This document shows positions 1 to 7,743 of a stretch of 64,000 nucleotides of DNA, piece by piece; position 1 is the first letter of the stretch; every line of letters starts with the position of its first letter. The notes under the pieces were generated by a model, which saw only the letters and a list, made by a program, of their open reading frames with translations, was not told where the DNA came from and did not search any database. This DNA is from Streptomyces vilmorinianum. Lineage in GTDB: Bacteria; Actinomycetota; Actinomycetes; Streptomycetales; Streptomycetaceae. The position numbers were made by a program, and so were the translations under genes. The stretch is from positions 186,001 through 250,000 of the forward strand of contig NZ_CP040244.1 of NCBI RefSeq assembly GCF_005517195.1, written 5' to 3'.

Positions 1-285
1 CCGCCGATCTTGCCGAGACCGACGAGTCCGCACGTGCCGGGCCAGGCCGAGGAGGAGCGCCCAGGTGAGTTCGGCGGGCGGCTCGGAGCTGCCGGCGGTG
101 CCGCAGACGGTGATCCCGAGCCCGGCCGCGGCGGCCGTGTCGACGGAGGCGTTGCGCATCCCGGACGTGACGATCAGCCGCAGCCGTGGCAGCCGCTTCA
201 GCAGCTCGGCGTCCAGCGGCGTCCGCTCCCGCATGACGACCACGATCTCGCAGTCCCCGGCCGCCGATCGTACGACAGGGGGCAC
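1..285 (-). pseudogene. D-2-hydroxyacid dehydrogenase remnant
   Basis: The minus strand reads a stretch typical of the substrate-binding half of D-2-hydroxyacid dehydrogenases (VVVMRERTPLDAELLKRLP, then SGMRNASVDTAAAAGLG). After GLARHV the frame breaks. The nucleotide-binding motif GLVGLGKIG follows at the window edge in another frame, with the roughly 30 residues expected between them missing. The usual N-terminus before VVVMRERT is also absent. This is a gene with an internal deletion and a lost start, probably not functional. Whether more of it lies to the left cannot be seen. Confidence 0.7.
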
Positions 286-427
286 GGTCCTGCCTCTCGG
301 GGCTGCGGCAGTCGGGTGATCGGACGAACTCGGATGAACCCGGAGCGACAAACGCACCGCCCGAACACAGAATTGGGCTGATTCGTCACGATCTGAAGCA
401 GCAGTTCGGCAGAGAGAGCGGAGACGT

Positions 428-1192
428 ATGAGTTCCATGGACCTGCCCGCCGACGTGCCCCGGCAGGTGGCCCAGCCGACCGCGACCCGCAGGCCGGCCG
501 TGCCCACACCCACGATGACGTGGGTGACGCTGGCGCTGATGACCACGGCGTCCGTGGCGAGCCTGCGCGCCGCCCCCACCATGGCGGTCTACGGGTCTGG
601 CCTGCGTCTTCCTCTACCTCGTCCCGGCGATCGTGTTCCTGCTGCCGACCGCCCTGGTCTCCGCCGAACTCGCCTCCGGCTGGAGCGGCGGCGTCTACCG
701 CTGGGTCTCCGAGGGACTGTCCAAGCCGCTCGGCTTCCTCGCGGTCTGGTGCCAGTTCGCGATGACGATCTTCTACTACCCGAGCCTGCTGGCGTTCGTC
801 GCCTCCACTATCGCGTACGTCATCGACCCGGCCCTCGCCGCCAACGGCGTCTACACCGCCGTCGTCATCATGGTCCTGTACCGGACCGGCGTCTGGGTCT
901 CCTCGCGCGGTACGAAAACCCTGGCGGGGCTCTCCAGTTGGGGCCTGATCATCGGCACGCTCGTCCCCGGCACCGTCCTCGTCGTCCTCGGCATGGTCTT
1001 CCTCGGCCAGGGCAACCCCTCGGCTGCGCCCATGGACAGCGTCTGGTCGTACGTCCTGCTCATCGGCGGCGGCCTGGTGATCCTGGGCCTGCTGATTCCC
1101 TGGCTGTTCCTGAAGTTCCGCAAGCCAGCCGGCGTACGGCCGCCGCCGCTGCCGCGCCCACGGGAGCCACGCCCCCGGGAGGCCCGTCATGA
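428..1192 (+). pseudogene. Amino acid permease (APC family), frameshifted and shortened
   Basis: The translation matches an amino acid/glutamate-GABA-antiporter type APC permease. The N-terminal TM1 region (MTWVTLALMTTASVASLRA) is followed by VFLYLVPAIVFLLPTALVSAEL, but the two lie in different frames: one extra base near position 596 breaks the gene. A second shift near 1130 would restore the frame, since the original frame ends in GATPPGGPS with its stop overlapping the next start (ATGA). About 250 codons remain against roughly 450-500 in the family. The central helices are missing between NPSAAPMD and the last membrane segment. It heads a three-gene operon whose two other members are intact. 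Confidence 0.75.
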
Positions 1193-1629
1193 GCCCCACC
1201 CGCTTCGCCGCCGAACACCGGTGGATCCACATCGGCGCGATCGTCGTCCTGGTCGGTCTCGTGGTCACCGGGCTGATCCGGTACAGCGCCGTCAAACGGA
1301 ACGCCGAGACCGCCGAGAAGGCCAACCGGCTCCACGAGGAGCTGGTGCGGGCCGGCTACCCGGCACCCGACGTGGAGATCACCGAGCGGCTGCTCGGCAT
1401 GGACGGAGGCCCCGTCTGCGAACAGCCCGGCAGCGCCCTGAAACAGGCGCTCTACCGCATCCACCAGCTCTCCAACGGCGCATCGGGACCCGGTTCACGG
1501 CCCGTCATCGCCGACAGCAAGGCGGTCGCCGCCGAGCGCATCGTGCTCCAGGTGTACTGCCCCGACAAGGTCGACGAGTTCGACGAGGACGTCGACGACC
1601 TCAAGACGGACGAGACGGTACGCCGATGA
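1189..1629 (+). CDS. Membrane-anchored hypothetical protein
   Basis: A 146-residue protein with one N-terminal membrane segment (IGAIVVLVGLVVTGLIRYSA, about residues 16-35) and a charged, probably extracytoplasmic tail. The tail contains two cysteines (near residues 77 and 123) and an acidic C-terminus rich in Asp and Glu. Its ATG overlaps the stop of the decayed permease, and its stop overlaps the next start (ATGA), so the three genes form a translationally coupled operon. I do not recognise the family. The context suggests a helper of the permease or of the downstream membrane protein. Confidence 0.75.
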   Translation: MSPTRFAAEHRWIHIGAIVVLVGLVVTGLIRYSAVKRNAETAEKANRLHEELVRAGYPAPDVEITERLLGMDGGPVCEQPGSALKQALYRIHQLSNGASGPGSRPVIADSKAVAAERIVLQVYCPDKVDEFDEDVDDLKTDETVRR

Positions 1630-2993
1630 GTACGCCAGACACCCCCGACACCCCTGACACCCCCAATACCCCCGGCACCCCGGGCACTCCGGGGACCCCC
1701 GACTCCGGTGAGCTGGAGGCGCTCCGAGCCAGGATCGCCGCCCTGGAGGCCGAGGCGGCGACGAAACGGCCGCGCGCGCCCCGGCACCGGATGCGGTCCT
1801 TCCTCGCCGCGCTGCTGATCGTCCTCGGCTGCGTCCTCGCCCCGCTGGGCATCCTCGCCGCCTGGACGGCCGACGAGGTCGGCGACACCGACCGTTACGT
1901 CGCCACGGTCGCCCCGCTCGCCTCGGACCCGGACGTGCAGGCCGCCGTCGCGGGCCGGGTCACCGACGCGGTCATGGAACACATCGACCTCAAGGCCCTC
2001 CTGGAGGGCGTGGCCCCCGACCAGCGGCCCCTCCTGGAAAAGGCCCTGGGCCGGCTCGGGGACTCCCTGGAGGGCGCGGTCCGCAGCTTCGTCAACGACA
2101 AGGCGCAGGAGGTCGTGGCCTCCGACGCGTTCGAGACGGTCTGGACCGACGCCAACCGCGCGATCCACACCGCGCTCGTCCGCGCCCTGACCGGCAGCGG
2201 CGACGGCGCGGTGGAGATCAAGAACGACACGGTGACGCTCGACCTCGCTCCCGTCATCGAACGGGTCAAGCAGCGGCTGGTCGAATCCGGACTCTCGGTC
2301 GCCTCCAAGATCCCCGAGGTGCACACGGACTTCACGGTCCTCAAGGCCGACGACATCGGCAAGGTGAAGACCGGGTTCCGGCTCCTGCAGCTGATGGGCT
2401 TCTGGCTGCCGGTCCTGGCCGTCCTGCTCGCGGTGGGCGGGGTCCTGCTCTCCCGGCACCGGCGCCGCTCCCTGATCGCCGCGGCCCTCGGCTTCGCCGT
2501 CGCGGCCCTGGTCCTGGGCATCGTCCTGACCGTGTTCCGTACGGTCTACCTCAACGCCCTCCCGGACACCGTCTCCCAGGCCGCGGCGAGCTCCGTCTAC
2601 GACGCCCTGATCCGCCTCCTGCGGACGACGATCCGCATGGTCATCGTCCTCGGGGTGGTGCTCGCCCTCGCGGCCTGGCTCTCCGGGCCGGGCCGGTGGG
2701 CCACGGTGACCCGCCAGATGTGGCACTCGGGCATCTCCGCCACCCGCACCACGGCCGACCGCGTGGGCCTGCGCACCGGCCCGGTGGGCCCGTTCGTCGC
2801 CCGCTACCGGGTGTGGATCACGTGGATCCTGGTGGGGGCGGCCGTCCTGACGTACGTCCTCTGGAGCTATCCCACGGGCTGGGTGGTGCTTGGTCTGGCG
2901 CTGGCGCTGCTGTTCGCGCTGGCGGTGATGGAGTTCCTGGCGGAGGAGAAGGCTCCGGAGAAGACTCAGGAGAAGGTGCCGGAGAAGACCTGA
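1626..2993 (+). CDS. Large integral membrane protein, conserved hypothetical
   Basis: A 455-residue protein starting with a Pro/Thr-rich segment made of repeated DTP/GTP units (residues 3-25), then a short coiled coil (ELEALRARIAALEAEAA) and a first membrane helix (residues 60-80). A soluble domain of about 180 residues follows, then helices around residues 260-320 and, after a loop, 330-450. The tail is a Lys/Glu repeat (EKAPEKTQEK). This layout, a soluble loop flanked by membrane bundles, is common in Streptomyces hypothetical membrane proteins. The ATG overlaps the upstream stop, so it belongs to the permease operon. Function unknown. Confidence 0.8.
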   Translation: MSTPDTPDTPDTPNTPGTPGTPGTPDSGELEALRARIAALEAEAATKRPRAPRHRMRSFLAALLIVLGCVLAPLGILAAWTADEVGDTDRYVATVAPLASDPDVQAAVAGRVTDAVMEHIDLKALLEGVAPDQRPLLEKALGRLGDSLEGAVRSFVNDKAQEVVASDAFETVWTDANRAIHTALVRALTGSGDGAVEIKNDTVTLDLAPVIERVKQRLVESGLSVASKIPEVHTDFTVLKADDIGKVKTGFRLLQLMGFWLPVLAVLLAVGGVLLSRHRRRSLIAAALGFAVAALVLGIVLTVFRTVYLNALPDTVSQAAASSVYDALIRLLRTTIRMVIVLGVVLALAAWLSGPGRWATVTRQMWHSGISATRTTADRVGLRTGPVGPFVARYRVWITWILVGAAVLTYVLWSYPTGWVVLGLALALLFALAVMEFLAEEKAPEKTQEKVPEKT

Positions 2994-3023
2994 TCACTCG
3001 CCGCGTGGTCACTCGCCGCGTGA

Positions 3024-3767
3024 TCACTCGCCGATACGGACGAGGGCGAGGGTGATGTTGTCGGGCCCGCCGGCCTCGATGGCGGCCTTCCAGAGTTCGA
3101 AGGCCGCCTTGCCGTCGTCGTGCACCCGCAGCAGATCCTCGATCTCCTCGTCGGGCACGGGGTCGGTCAGCCCGTCGCTGCACACCAGGTAGCGGTCGCC
3201 CCGCGCCAGCGGGAACGCGGCGACGTGCGGGGTGACGGCGTTGTACGCGTGGCTGCCGCCGAGCGTCTGGGTGACGGCCGACGTGGTGCGATGCCCGGGC
3301 GCGGGCGGCGGGCTGTCGTCCACGCTGACCTGCCGCAGCCCCTCCTGTGCGGCGTGGAACACCTTGCTGTCACCGACGTTGAACGACAGCAGCGACTCCT
3401 GGAGGACGAGGGTGCCGGCGACCGTGGTCCCCATGGTGGCCAGCTCCGGACGGCCGTCGGCGGCCGCGTACACCGCGCGGTTGCACAGGTCGAGCGCCTC
3501 GCCGACCGTCTCCGTACCGTCGAGTGAGGGGCCGAGCGCGGCGAGCCGGCTGACGACCAGGGCACTGGCCACCTCGCCGGCGGGCTGCCCGCCGAGCCCG
3601 TCGGCGACGGCGACCAGGAGGGGCCGGTCGAGGGGGAACAGCATCGTCTGGGGGCTCTCGGTCACGGTCCCGCACAGCGTCCACGGTCCGACGACGAGGC
3701 TGTCCTCGTTGCGTTCGCGCAGCAGCCCGGCGTGGCTCAGGGCGGTCACGGCTATGTACGGCACCAC
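3024..3767 (-). CDS. PP2C-family serine/threonine protein phosphatase
   Basis: A 247-residue single-domain PP2C (PPM) phosphatase that removes phosphate from Ser/Thr using two metal ions. The expected motifs appear in order: RNEDSLVV near the N-terminus, VADGLGGQPAGE with the metal-binding Asp, GTTVAGTLVL, NVGDSKVF, CSDGLTDPV, and GGPDNITLALV at the C-terminus. The GTG start was chosen because a strong GGAGG lies 9 bases upstream. A longer reading from further upstream would have no such site. It is convergent with the membrane-protein operon. No kinase is nearby, so the substrate is unknown. Confidence 0.92.
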   Translation of the reverse strand: MVPYIAVTALSHAGLLRERNEDSLVVGPWTLCGTVTESPQTMLFPLDRPLLVAVADGLGGQPAGEVASALVVSRLAALGPSLDGTETVGEALDLCNRAVYAAADGRPELATMGTTVAGTLVLQESLLSFNVGDSKVFHAAQEGLRQVSVDDSPPPAPGHRTTSAVTQTLGGSHAYNAVTPHVAAFPLARGDRYLVCSDGLTDPVPDEEIEDLLRVHDDGKAAFELWKAAIEAGGPDNITLALVRIGE

Positions 3768-3895
3768 GGCGTCCCGCCTCCTCGTCCCCCACCCACCCTC
3801 CATTGTCCCGCGCGGACGTCCCGGCATGCGGGGCGCGGCCCGCCGCCGCACGCTGGTGCTGAGCTGCCTGTCCGCCGAGGAAAGGACGTCCGTCG

Positions 3896-4195
3896 ATGTA
3901 CGCGAGGCTGAGCACCTACCAGGGGTCGCCGGTTCCGGCGGAGGGAGACCTGACCGCCAAGACGGAGGCGATCGTCAAGCTGGTCGAGACCCTTCCGGGC
4001 TTCCGGGGCGCGTACTACCTCGTCGACCGGGCGACGGGGAAGGCGACGTCGCTGACGCTGTGGGAGGACGAGGCGTCGATGAACGCGAGCGAGGACCGGG
4101 CCGCGGAGGTCCGGGACGAGTCGTCGCAGCGGGAGGGGCAGCGGGTGGTGTCGGTGGAGCGCTTCGAGGTGGCGTTCGCCCGCCTGGCCCCGTAG
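3896..4195 (+). CDS. ABM-like dimeric alpha-beta barrel protein
   Basis: A 99-residue protein with the pattern of antibiotic-biosynthesis-monooxygenase (ABM) domains. It has an early beta strand (YARLSTYQG), a helix (KTEAIVKLVETLPGFRGAYYLVD), a central TGKATSLTLWEDEASMNAS segment, and a C-terminal strand (VVSVERFEVAFARLAP). The family ranges from small monooxygenases to ligand sensors, so no reaction can be assigned. It sits directly upstream of the XRE-cupin regulator, whose palindromic operator begins nine bases after its stop. Confidence 0.75.
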   Translation: MYARLSTYQGSPVPAEGDLTAKTEAIVKLVETLPGFRGAYYLVDRATGKATSLTLWEDEASMNASEDRAAEVRDESSQREGQRVVSVERFEVAFARLAP

Positions 4196-4203
4196 ATCTC
4201 CGT

Positions 4204-4234
4204 CTCATATCTGAGATACATTCCCGGATATGAG
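4204..4234 (+). promoter_or_regulatory. Palindromic operator over the start of the XRE-cupin gene
   Basis: CTCATATC and GATATGAG form a perfect 8-bp inverted repeat with a 15-bp spacer. The right arm covers the ATG of the regulator gene. Inside the left part a second inverted repeat, TCTCA-TATC-TGAGA, is nested. No Shine-Dalgarno sequence fits before the ATG, so the message may be leaderless. Binding here would block its own transcription or translation. Autoregulation is an inference. Confidence 0.6.
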
Positions 4235-4799
4235 AACCGATGGGGAGTGGGTGGAGTCCCGCCTGTCGGCCCGTCTCGCGGAACTGCGGACGGAGCGCGG
4301 CTGGTCGCTGGACGAACTGGCGCGCCGTACGGGCGTGAGCCGGTCGACGCTGTCCCGCCTGGAGCGCAAGGAGCTGAGCCCGACCGCGGTCCTGCTGGGC
4401 AAGCTGTGCGCGGCGTACGGGCTGACGATGTCGCGCCTTCTCGCGGAGGTGGAGTCCGCGCCGCCGCCGGTGGTGCGCGCCGGCCGGCAGACGGTGTGGC
4501 GCGACGAGCCCGCGGGCTTCACCCGGCGCTCGGTGTCTCCGCCGCATCCGGGGCTCCGGGGGGAGGTCGTCGAGGGCGTGCTGCGCCCGGGGGCGGACAT
4601 CGCGTACGACGGTCCTCCGGTCGCGGGTATGGAGCAGCACATCTGGGTGCTGGAGGGCGGTCTCGAGGTGACCGAGGGCGGTCGCACGCACGAGCTGGCG
4701 GCGGGGGACTGTCTGCGCTTCCGGCTCTGGGAACGCTCGCGATTCCGCTGCCTGGGCGCGGATCCCGTGCGCTACGCCGTCCTGATCGTCCTCCCCTGA
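4230..4799 (+). CDS. XRE-family regulator with C-terminal cupin domain
   Basis: A 189-residue regulator with a helix-turn-helix of the XRE/HipB type at about residues 11-70 (WSLDELARRTGVSRSTLSRL) and a C-terminal cupin barrel around residues 100-185 (EQHIWVLEGGLEVTEGG, then ELAAGDCLRF). This class usually binds a small ligand in the cupin and represses a neighbouring detoxification or catabolic gene. The acetyltransferase 14 bases downstream is probably cotranscribed. A nested palindrome lies over its start codon. Confidence 0.88.
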   Translation: MRTDGEWVESRLSARLAELRTERGWSLDELARRTGVSRSTLSRLERKELSPTAVLLGKLCAAYGLTMSRLLAEVESAPPPVVRAGRQTVWRDEPAGFTRRSVSPPHPGLRGEVVEGVLRPGADIAYDGPPVAGMEQHIWVLEGGLEVTEGGRTHELAAGDCLRFRLWERSRFRCLGADPVRYAVLIVLP

Positions 4800-4813
4800 C
4801 AAGGAACGCCGAT

Positions 4814-5380
4814 ATGTCCGTCACCGCCACCGTCACCGCCACCGCCACCGCCACCGTCGCCGTGCGACAGCTCTCCCCCGCGGGATTCGGCGCCGCGACG
4901 AAGGGCCTCGCCGACGTCCTCGCCGACGCCGTCGCGGGCGGCGCGTCCCTGGGCTTCCTCCAGCCCTTCGACCACGAGGACGCCGCCGCCTGGTGGACCA
5001 CCCGCCGCCCCGAGGTCGACGCCGGCTCCCTGCTGGTCTGGGTCGCCGAGGCCCCCGAGGCCCCCGACGGCATCGTCGGCACGGTGAGCCTGGCCCTGGA
5101 GCCGAAGCCCAACGGCCGCCACCGCGCCGAGATCGTCAAACTGATGGTCCACCGCACGGCCCGCGGCCAGGGCCTGGCCCGCCGCCTCCTCGCCACCGCC
5201 GAAGCGGCCGCCCGGGAGGCGGGCATCACGCTCCTGCTGCTCGACACGGAGACCGCGGGCCCGGCCGCCCACCTCTACACCGCGACCGGCTGGACCCCCT
5301 TCGGCACGGTCCCGTCCTACGCCACGAACCCCTCGGGCGCCCTGAAGGACTGCACCTTCTTCTACAAGCGACTCGCCTGA
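4814..5380 (+). CDS. GNAT-family N-acetyltransferase
   Basis: A 188-residue GNAT protein that would transfer an acetyl group from acetyl-CoA to an amine. The acetyl-CoA loop is visible as VHRTARGQGLARRLLATAE (about residues 114-132), preceded by the beta strand AEIVKLMV. A C-terminal FYKRLA strand ends the fold. The first 15 residues are a low-complexity Thr/Ala/Val run (VTATVTATATATV) that looks like a start extension or slippage-prone tract. It follows the XRE-cupin regulator at a 14-base gap, which points to coregulation. Substrate unknown. Confidence 0.85.
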   Translation: MSVTATVTATATATVAVRQLSPAGFGAATKGLADVLADAVAGGASLGFLQPFDHEDAAAWWTTRRPEVDAGSLLVWVAEAPEAPDGIVGTVSLALEPKPNGRHRAEIVKLMVHRTARGQGLARRLLATAEAAAREAGITLLLLDTETAGPAAHLYTATGWTPFGTVPSYATNPSGALKDCTFFYKRLA

Positions 5381-5429
5381 CGGGTCTCCGACCGGCCTTG
5401 GTGCTCCCGGTCCACTACGCCGTGGGCGG

Positions 5430-6014
5430 CTAGCGGGCCAGTGCGGGGTTGGGGGTGAGGACCCGCCCCAGGAGCGCCTCGATGTCGGCGCGTCCGGGGG
5501 GTGTGGTGCCGGCGAGGCCGCGCAGGGTGAGGCCGTTCATCAGGGCCGTCGCCGCGGTGGCGGTGACGGCGTCGGTGTAGTGGGCCAGCGCCCGGCTGCT
5601 CAGCTCGACGTACCGATCGGCGAGGGGGCGCAGGGCGGGGCGGCGCAGTGCGGCGACGTAGAGCTCGAACTCCATCACCTGCTGATCGCGCTGCGGGCCG
5701 AAGCAGCCCAGCAACACGTCGGTGAGCAGGACCACGAGCTGGTCGGTGGTGAGGTCGGGGCGCTGGGCGACCCAGTCGTCGAGGTAGGCGGCGTAGCGGT
5801 CGACGGCTCGCGTGAGGGCGGCGGCGATGAGGTCGTCCTTGGACGCGAAGTGGTACGTGGTCGCCCCCAGCGGCACACCGGCTTCCTCGGCGACCGCGCG
5901 GTGGGTCAGCCCCTCGATGCCCCGCTCCGCGATGACCTTCTCGGTCGCCGAGGCGATCTCCTCGATCCGACGCTGCGGATCGCGGCGGCGCCGCACGGGC
6001 TTGTCGACGGCCAC
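5430..6014 (-). CDS. TetR-family transcriptional regulator
   Basis: A 194-residue TetR regulator with a typical N-terminal DNA-binding region (RGIEGLTHRAVAEEAGVPLG, then TTYHFASKDDLIAAAL) and an all-helical ligand domain. The GTG start is preferred because GGGAGGGAGG precedes it; an ATG 10 codons upstream lacks one. It is divergent from the VOC gene. Two matching inverted repeats (RGTAC-N4-GTACT) lie in the shared intergenic region, so it probably represses itself and the VOC gene until an inducer binds. Confidence 0.9.
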   Translation of the reverse strand: MAVDKPVRRRRDPQRRIEEIASATEKVIAERGIEGLTHRAVAEEAGVPLGATTYHFASKDDLIAAALTRAVDRYAAYLDDWVAQRPDLTTDQLVVLLTDVLLGCFGPQRDQQVMEFELYVAALRRPALRPLADRYVELSSRALAHYTDAVTATAATALMNGLTLRGLAGTTPPGRADIEALLGRVLTPNPALAR

Positions 6015-6047
6015 GAGGCCTCCCTCCCACCAGGACACAAGCAATCT

Positions 6048-6061
6048 AGTACGAAGGTACT
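6048..6061. promoter_or_regulatory. TetR operator 1 (AGTAC-GAAG-GTACT)
   Basis: A perfect 5-bp inverted repeat with a 4-bp spacer, 34 bases upstream of the TetR start. A second site of the same form lies about 100 bases away, before the VOC gene. Two matching copies flanking one divergent intergenic region are strong evidence of a shared operator. Confidence 0.65.
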
Positions 6062-6148
6062 GTAACTGCCCTCTGGGGGTGGTGCCTGCAGTGCGATGAT
6101 TTCGGCGTGGTGTATGTCCGTATTGCCCCCTCCTTCATTATCTTGTAC

Positions 6149-6162
6149 GGTACTAATGTACT
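6149..6162. promoter_or_regulatory. TetR operator 2 (GGTAC-TAAT-GTACT)
   Basis: This has the same RGTAC-N4-GTACT form as operator 1, with one arm mismatch. It lies 45 bases before the VOC start, in a region likely to hold its promoter. A third GTAC immediately upstream (6145-6148) may extend the site. Confidence 0.6.
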
Positions 6163-6206
6163 AATCGAGACGCGGTCATCCGCCGACCCCTTCAAGGAGC
6201 GACCCC

Positions 6207-6593
6207 ATGAAGCCTCCCGCCATCTCCCCCTGCCTCGGCGTCACCGACACCCAGGCGACCGTCGACTTCTTCGAGAAGCTCGGCTTCACCGCCCTGCCCG
6301 CCGGCGGCGACCCGGACGACGACCTGCGCATCCTGCTCTTCGACGGCGAGTTCGCGCTCATGGTCCAGCGCCACGACCAGCTGCGTCAGTGGCTGCCGGT
6401 CCTCAAGGACACCCCCGTCGGAGCCTTCGGCATGTTCTATCTGGCCGTCGACGACTTCGACTCGTACGTCGAGCGCGTCCGGCCCCTGGTCGACGTCACC
6501 AAGGACGTCACCGAGCACAACGGCCAGAAGATCTTCTACTTCACCGAGCCCGACGGCTACGTCATCGGCGTCACCCAGAAGCAGACCTGGTGA
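6207..6593 (+). CDS. VOC-family (glyoxalase/bleomycin-resistance fold) protein
   Basis: A 128-residue single VOC domain. It starts with the usual PCLGVTDTQATVDFFEKLGF strand-helix and ends with IFYFTEPDGYVIGVTQKQ, whose EPDGY motif is typical of metal-binding or drug-binding family members. Such proteins act as glyoxalases, dioxygenases or antibiotic-sequestering proteins; which one cannot be told from sequence. Control by the divergent TetR gene makes resistance or detoxification the likelier role. Confidence 0.85.
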   Translation: MKPPAISPCLGVTDTQATVDFFEKLGFTALPAGGDPDDDLRILLFDGEFALMVQRHDQLRQWLPVLKDTPVGAFGMFYLAVDDFDSYVERVRPLVDVTKDVTEHNGQKIFYFTEPDGYVIGVTQKQTW

Positions 6594-6606
6594 CCGACCG
6601 GCGGTG

Positions 6607-6984
6607 TCAACGTACGTCCCTCAACCCTGTGGCCCGGCCGTCCTCGTCCCACTCGACCTCCAGCACCCGCTCGACGGCGTCGCGGTCGACGGGACCGAAC
6701 AGGTGCGGAAACAGCACGTCCTTGCCGACCCCGGGCGGCGGGGTCGCACCGGCCGCCTCGAACTCCAGCCTGGCGGTGAGGCGGTCCTCGGCGAGGACCA
6801 GTGCGAGCAGCGGTCTCGGCGCGGTCCGGTAGAAGGCGTTGACGACGGCCAGCGTGGTCGCTTCGTCGGGGGAGCAGTGGACGAAACCGTCCGCCGCCAG
6901 GGAAGCGGGCGCGTACGGGCTGTCGGGGTGGGCGTTCCACTCGGCTGACGTCACGACGTGGTAGATCACGCGCCAGTCTTGCAT
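6607..6984 (-). CDS. DUF952-family protein
   Basis: A 125-residue protein of the DUF952 type, recognisable by VIYHVVTSAEW at the N-terminus, DGFVHCSPDEATTLAVVNAF in the middle, and FPHLFGPVDRDAVERV near the end. No catalytic activity is established for the family. The ATG fits the start of the conserved domain. It lies 37 bases downstream of the HhH-DNA-glycosylase-like gene on the same strand and is probably cotranscribed. A 15-bp duplicated segment (GCGGCCCGCGCTCAT) sits in the gap. Confidence 0.8.
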   Translation of the reverse strand: MQDWRVIYHVVTSAEWNAHPDSPYAPASLAADGFVHCSPDEATTLAVVNAFYRTAPRPLLALVLAEDRLTARLEFEAAGATPPPGVGKDVLFPHLFGPVDRDAVERVLEVEWDEDGRATGLRDVR

Positions 6985-7021
6985 GGCGCGCAGCACCGGC
7001 CCCCGCTCATGCGGCCCGCGC

Positions 7022-7660
7022 TCATGCGGCCCGCAGCTCCTCCGCCGCGTTCCTGGACAGGCTGACGCGCACGAGGGCGGCCGCCAGCCGGGCCAGATCC
7101 TTCGGCGGGACCTGGTTCGCGAGGTCGCCCGGAGTATGCGGAAGCCCGAGCTCGGCGGCGGCCGCGCGGGATCGCTCGTCGAAGAACGGACGCAACTCCG
7201 GCCATACGGCTTGGACTTCCCGGCAGAAGATGTCGGCGCCCACCGGCCCGATTCGGGGCACCTCCTGCAACAGCTCGCGCAGCGCTCCCGTGTCGCCCGC
7301 GGCCTGCTCGCGGAGTCTTCGCAGGTCGCCGTGGAAGCGGTCGAGCAGCAGCTCCGCACCGTCCCCCAGCGCGGTCGCGGTGCTCTCGTCGTACCGGACG
7401 TAGTGCGCCCGCCCGAGGGCGTCCACGCGCTCCTGCCAGTCGGAGTCCACCATCGCCCGGGGCGTCCGCAGCCCCGCCGCGAACAGCTCCCGGGCGGCGG
7501 CGGTGGCCGTCGCGGCCTTGATCCGGATCGAGCAGAGCACGGTGAGCACCAGCAGTTGGTACAGCGGGGCGGGCTTGTCGCGCAGGGTGATGCCGGCTTC
7601 GTCGGCGTAGGTCTGTCCGTGCTCGTCGAGCAGCTTGGCGATCACTTCGGAGGTGTCCAT
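7022..7660 (-). CDS. HhH-GPD superfamily (endonuclease III-like) protein
   Basis: A 212-residue all-helical protein of the endonuclease III-like superfamily. The N-terminal helices include LYQLLVLTVLCSIRIKAATA, and the helix-hairpin-helix is VPRIGPVGADIFCREVQAVW. The catalytic Lys and the 4Fe-4S cysteines of true endonuclease III are not evident, so base-excision activity is uncertain. The ATG has AGGAG 8 bases upstream. It is followed by the DUF952 gene, probably in one operon. Confidence 0.75.
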   Translation of the reverse strand: MDTSEVIAKLLDEHGQTYADEAGITLRDKPAPLYQLLVLTVLCSIRIKAATATAAARELFAAGLRTPRAMVDSDWQERVDALGRAHYVRYDESTATALGDGAELLLDRFHGDLRRLREQAAGDTGALRELLQEVPRIGPVGADIFCREVQAVWPELRPFFDERSRAAAAELGLPHTPGDLANQVPPKDLARLAAALVRVSLSRNAAEELRAA

Positions 7661-7689
7661 CGGAGCGCTCCTTCCCACTCGGGCCACGC

Positions 7690-7743
7690 CACGTCACTCC
7701 ACTCCACGTCACGCCACGGCACGGCACGGCACGGCACGTTACG
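7690..7743. repeat. Simple CACGT/GGCAC repeat tract
   Basis: A low-complexity tract of CACGTCA and GGCAC units lies between the HhH gene's promoter side and the NmrA stop. It contains four consecutive GGCAC units. It may form hairpins because CACG and CGTG units alternate. No function is assigned. Confidence 0.5.
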
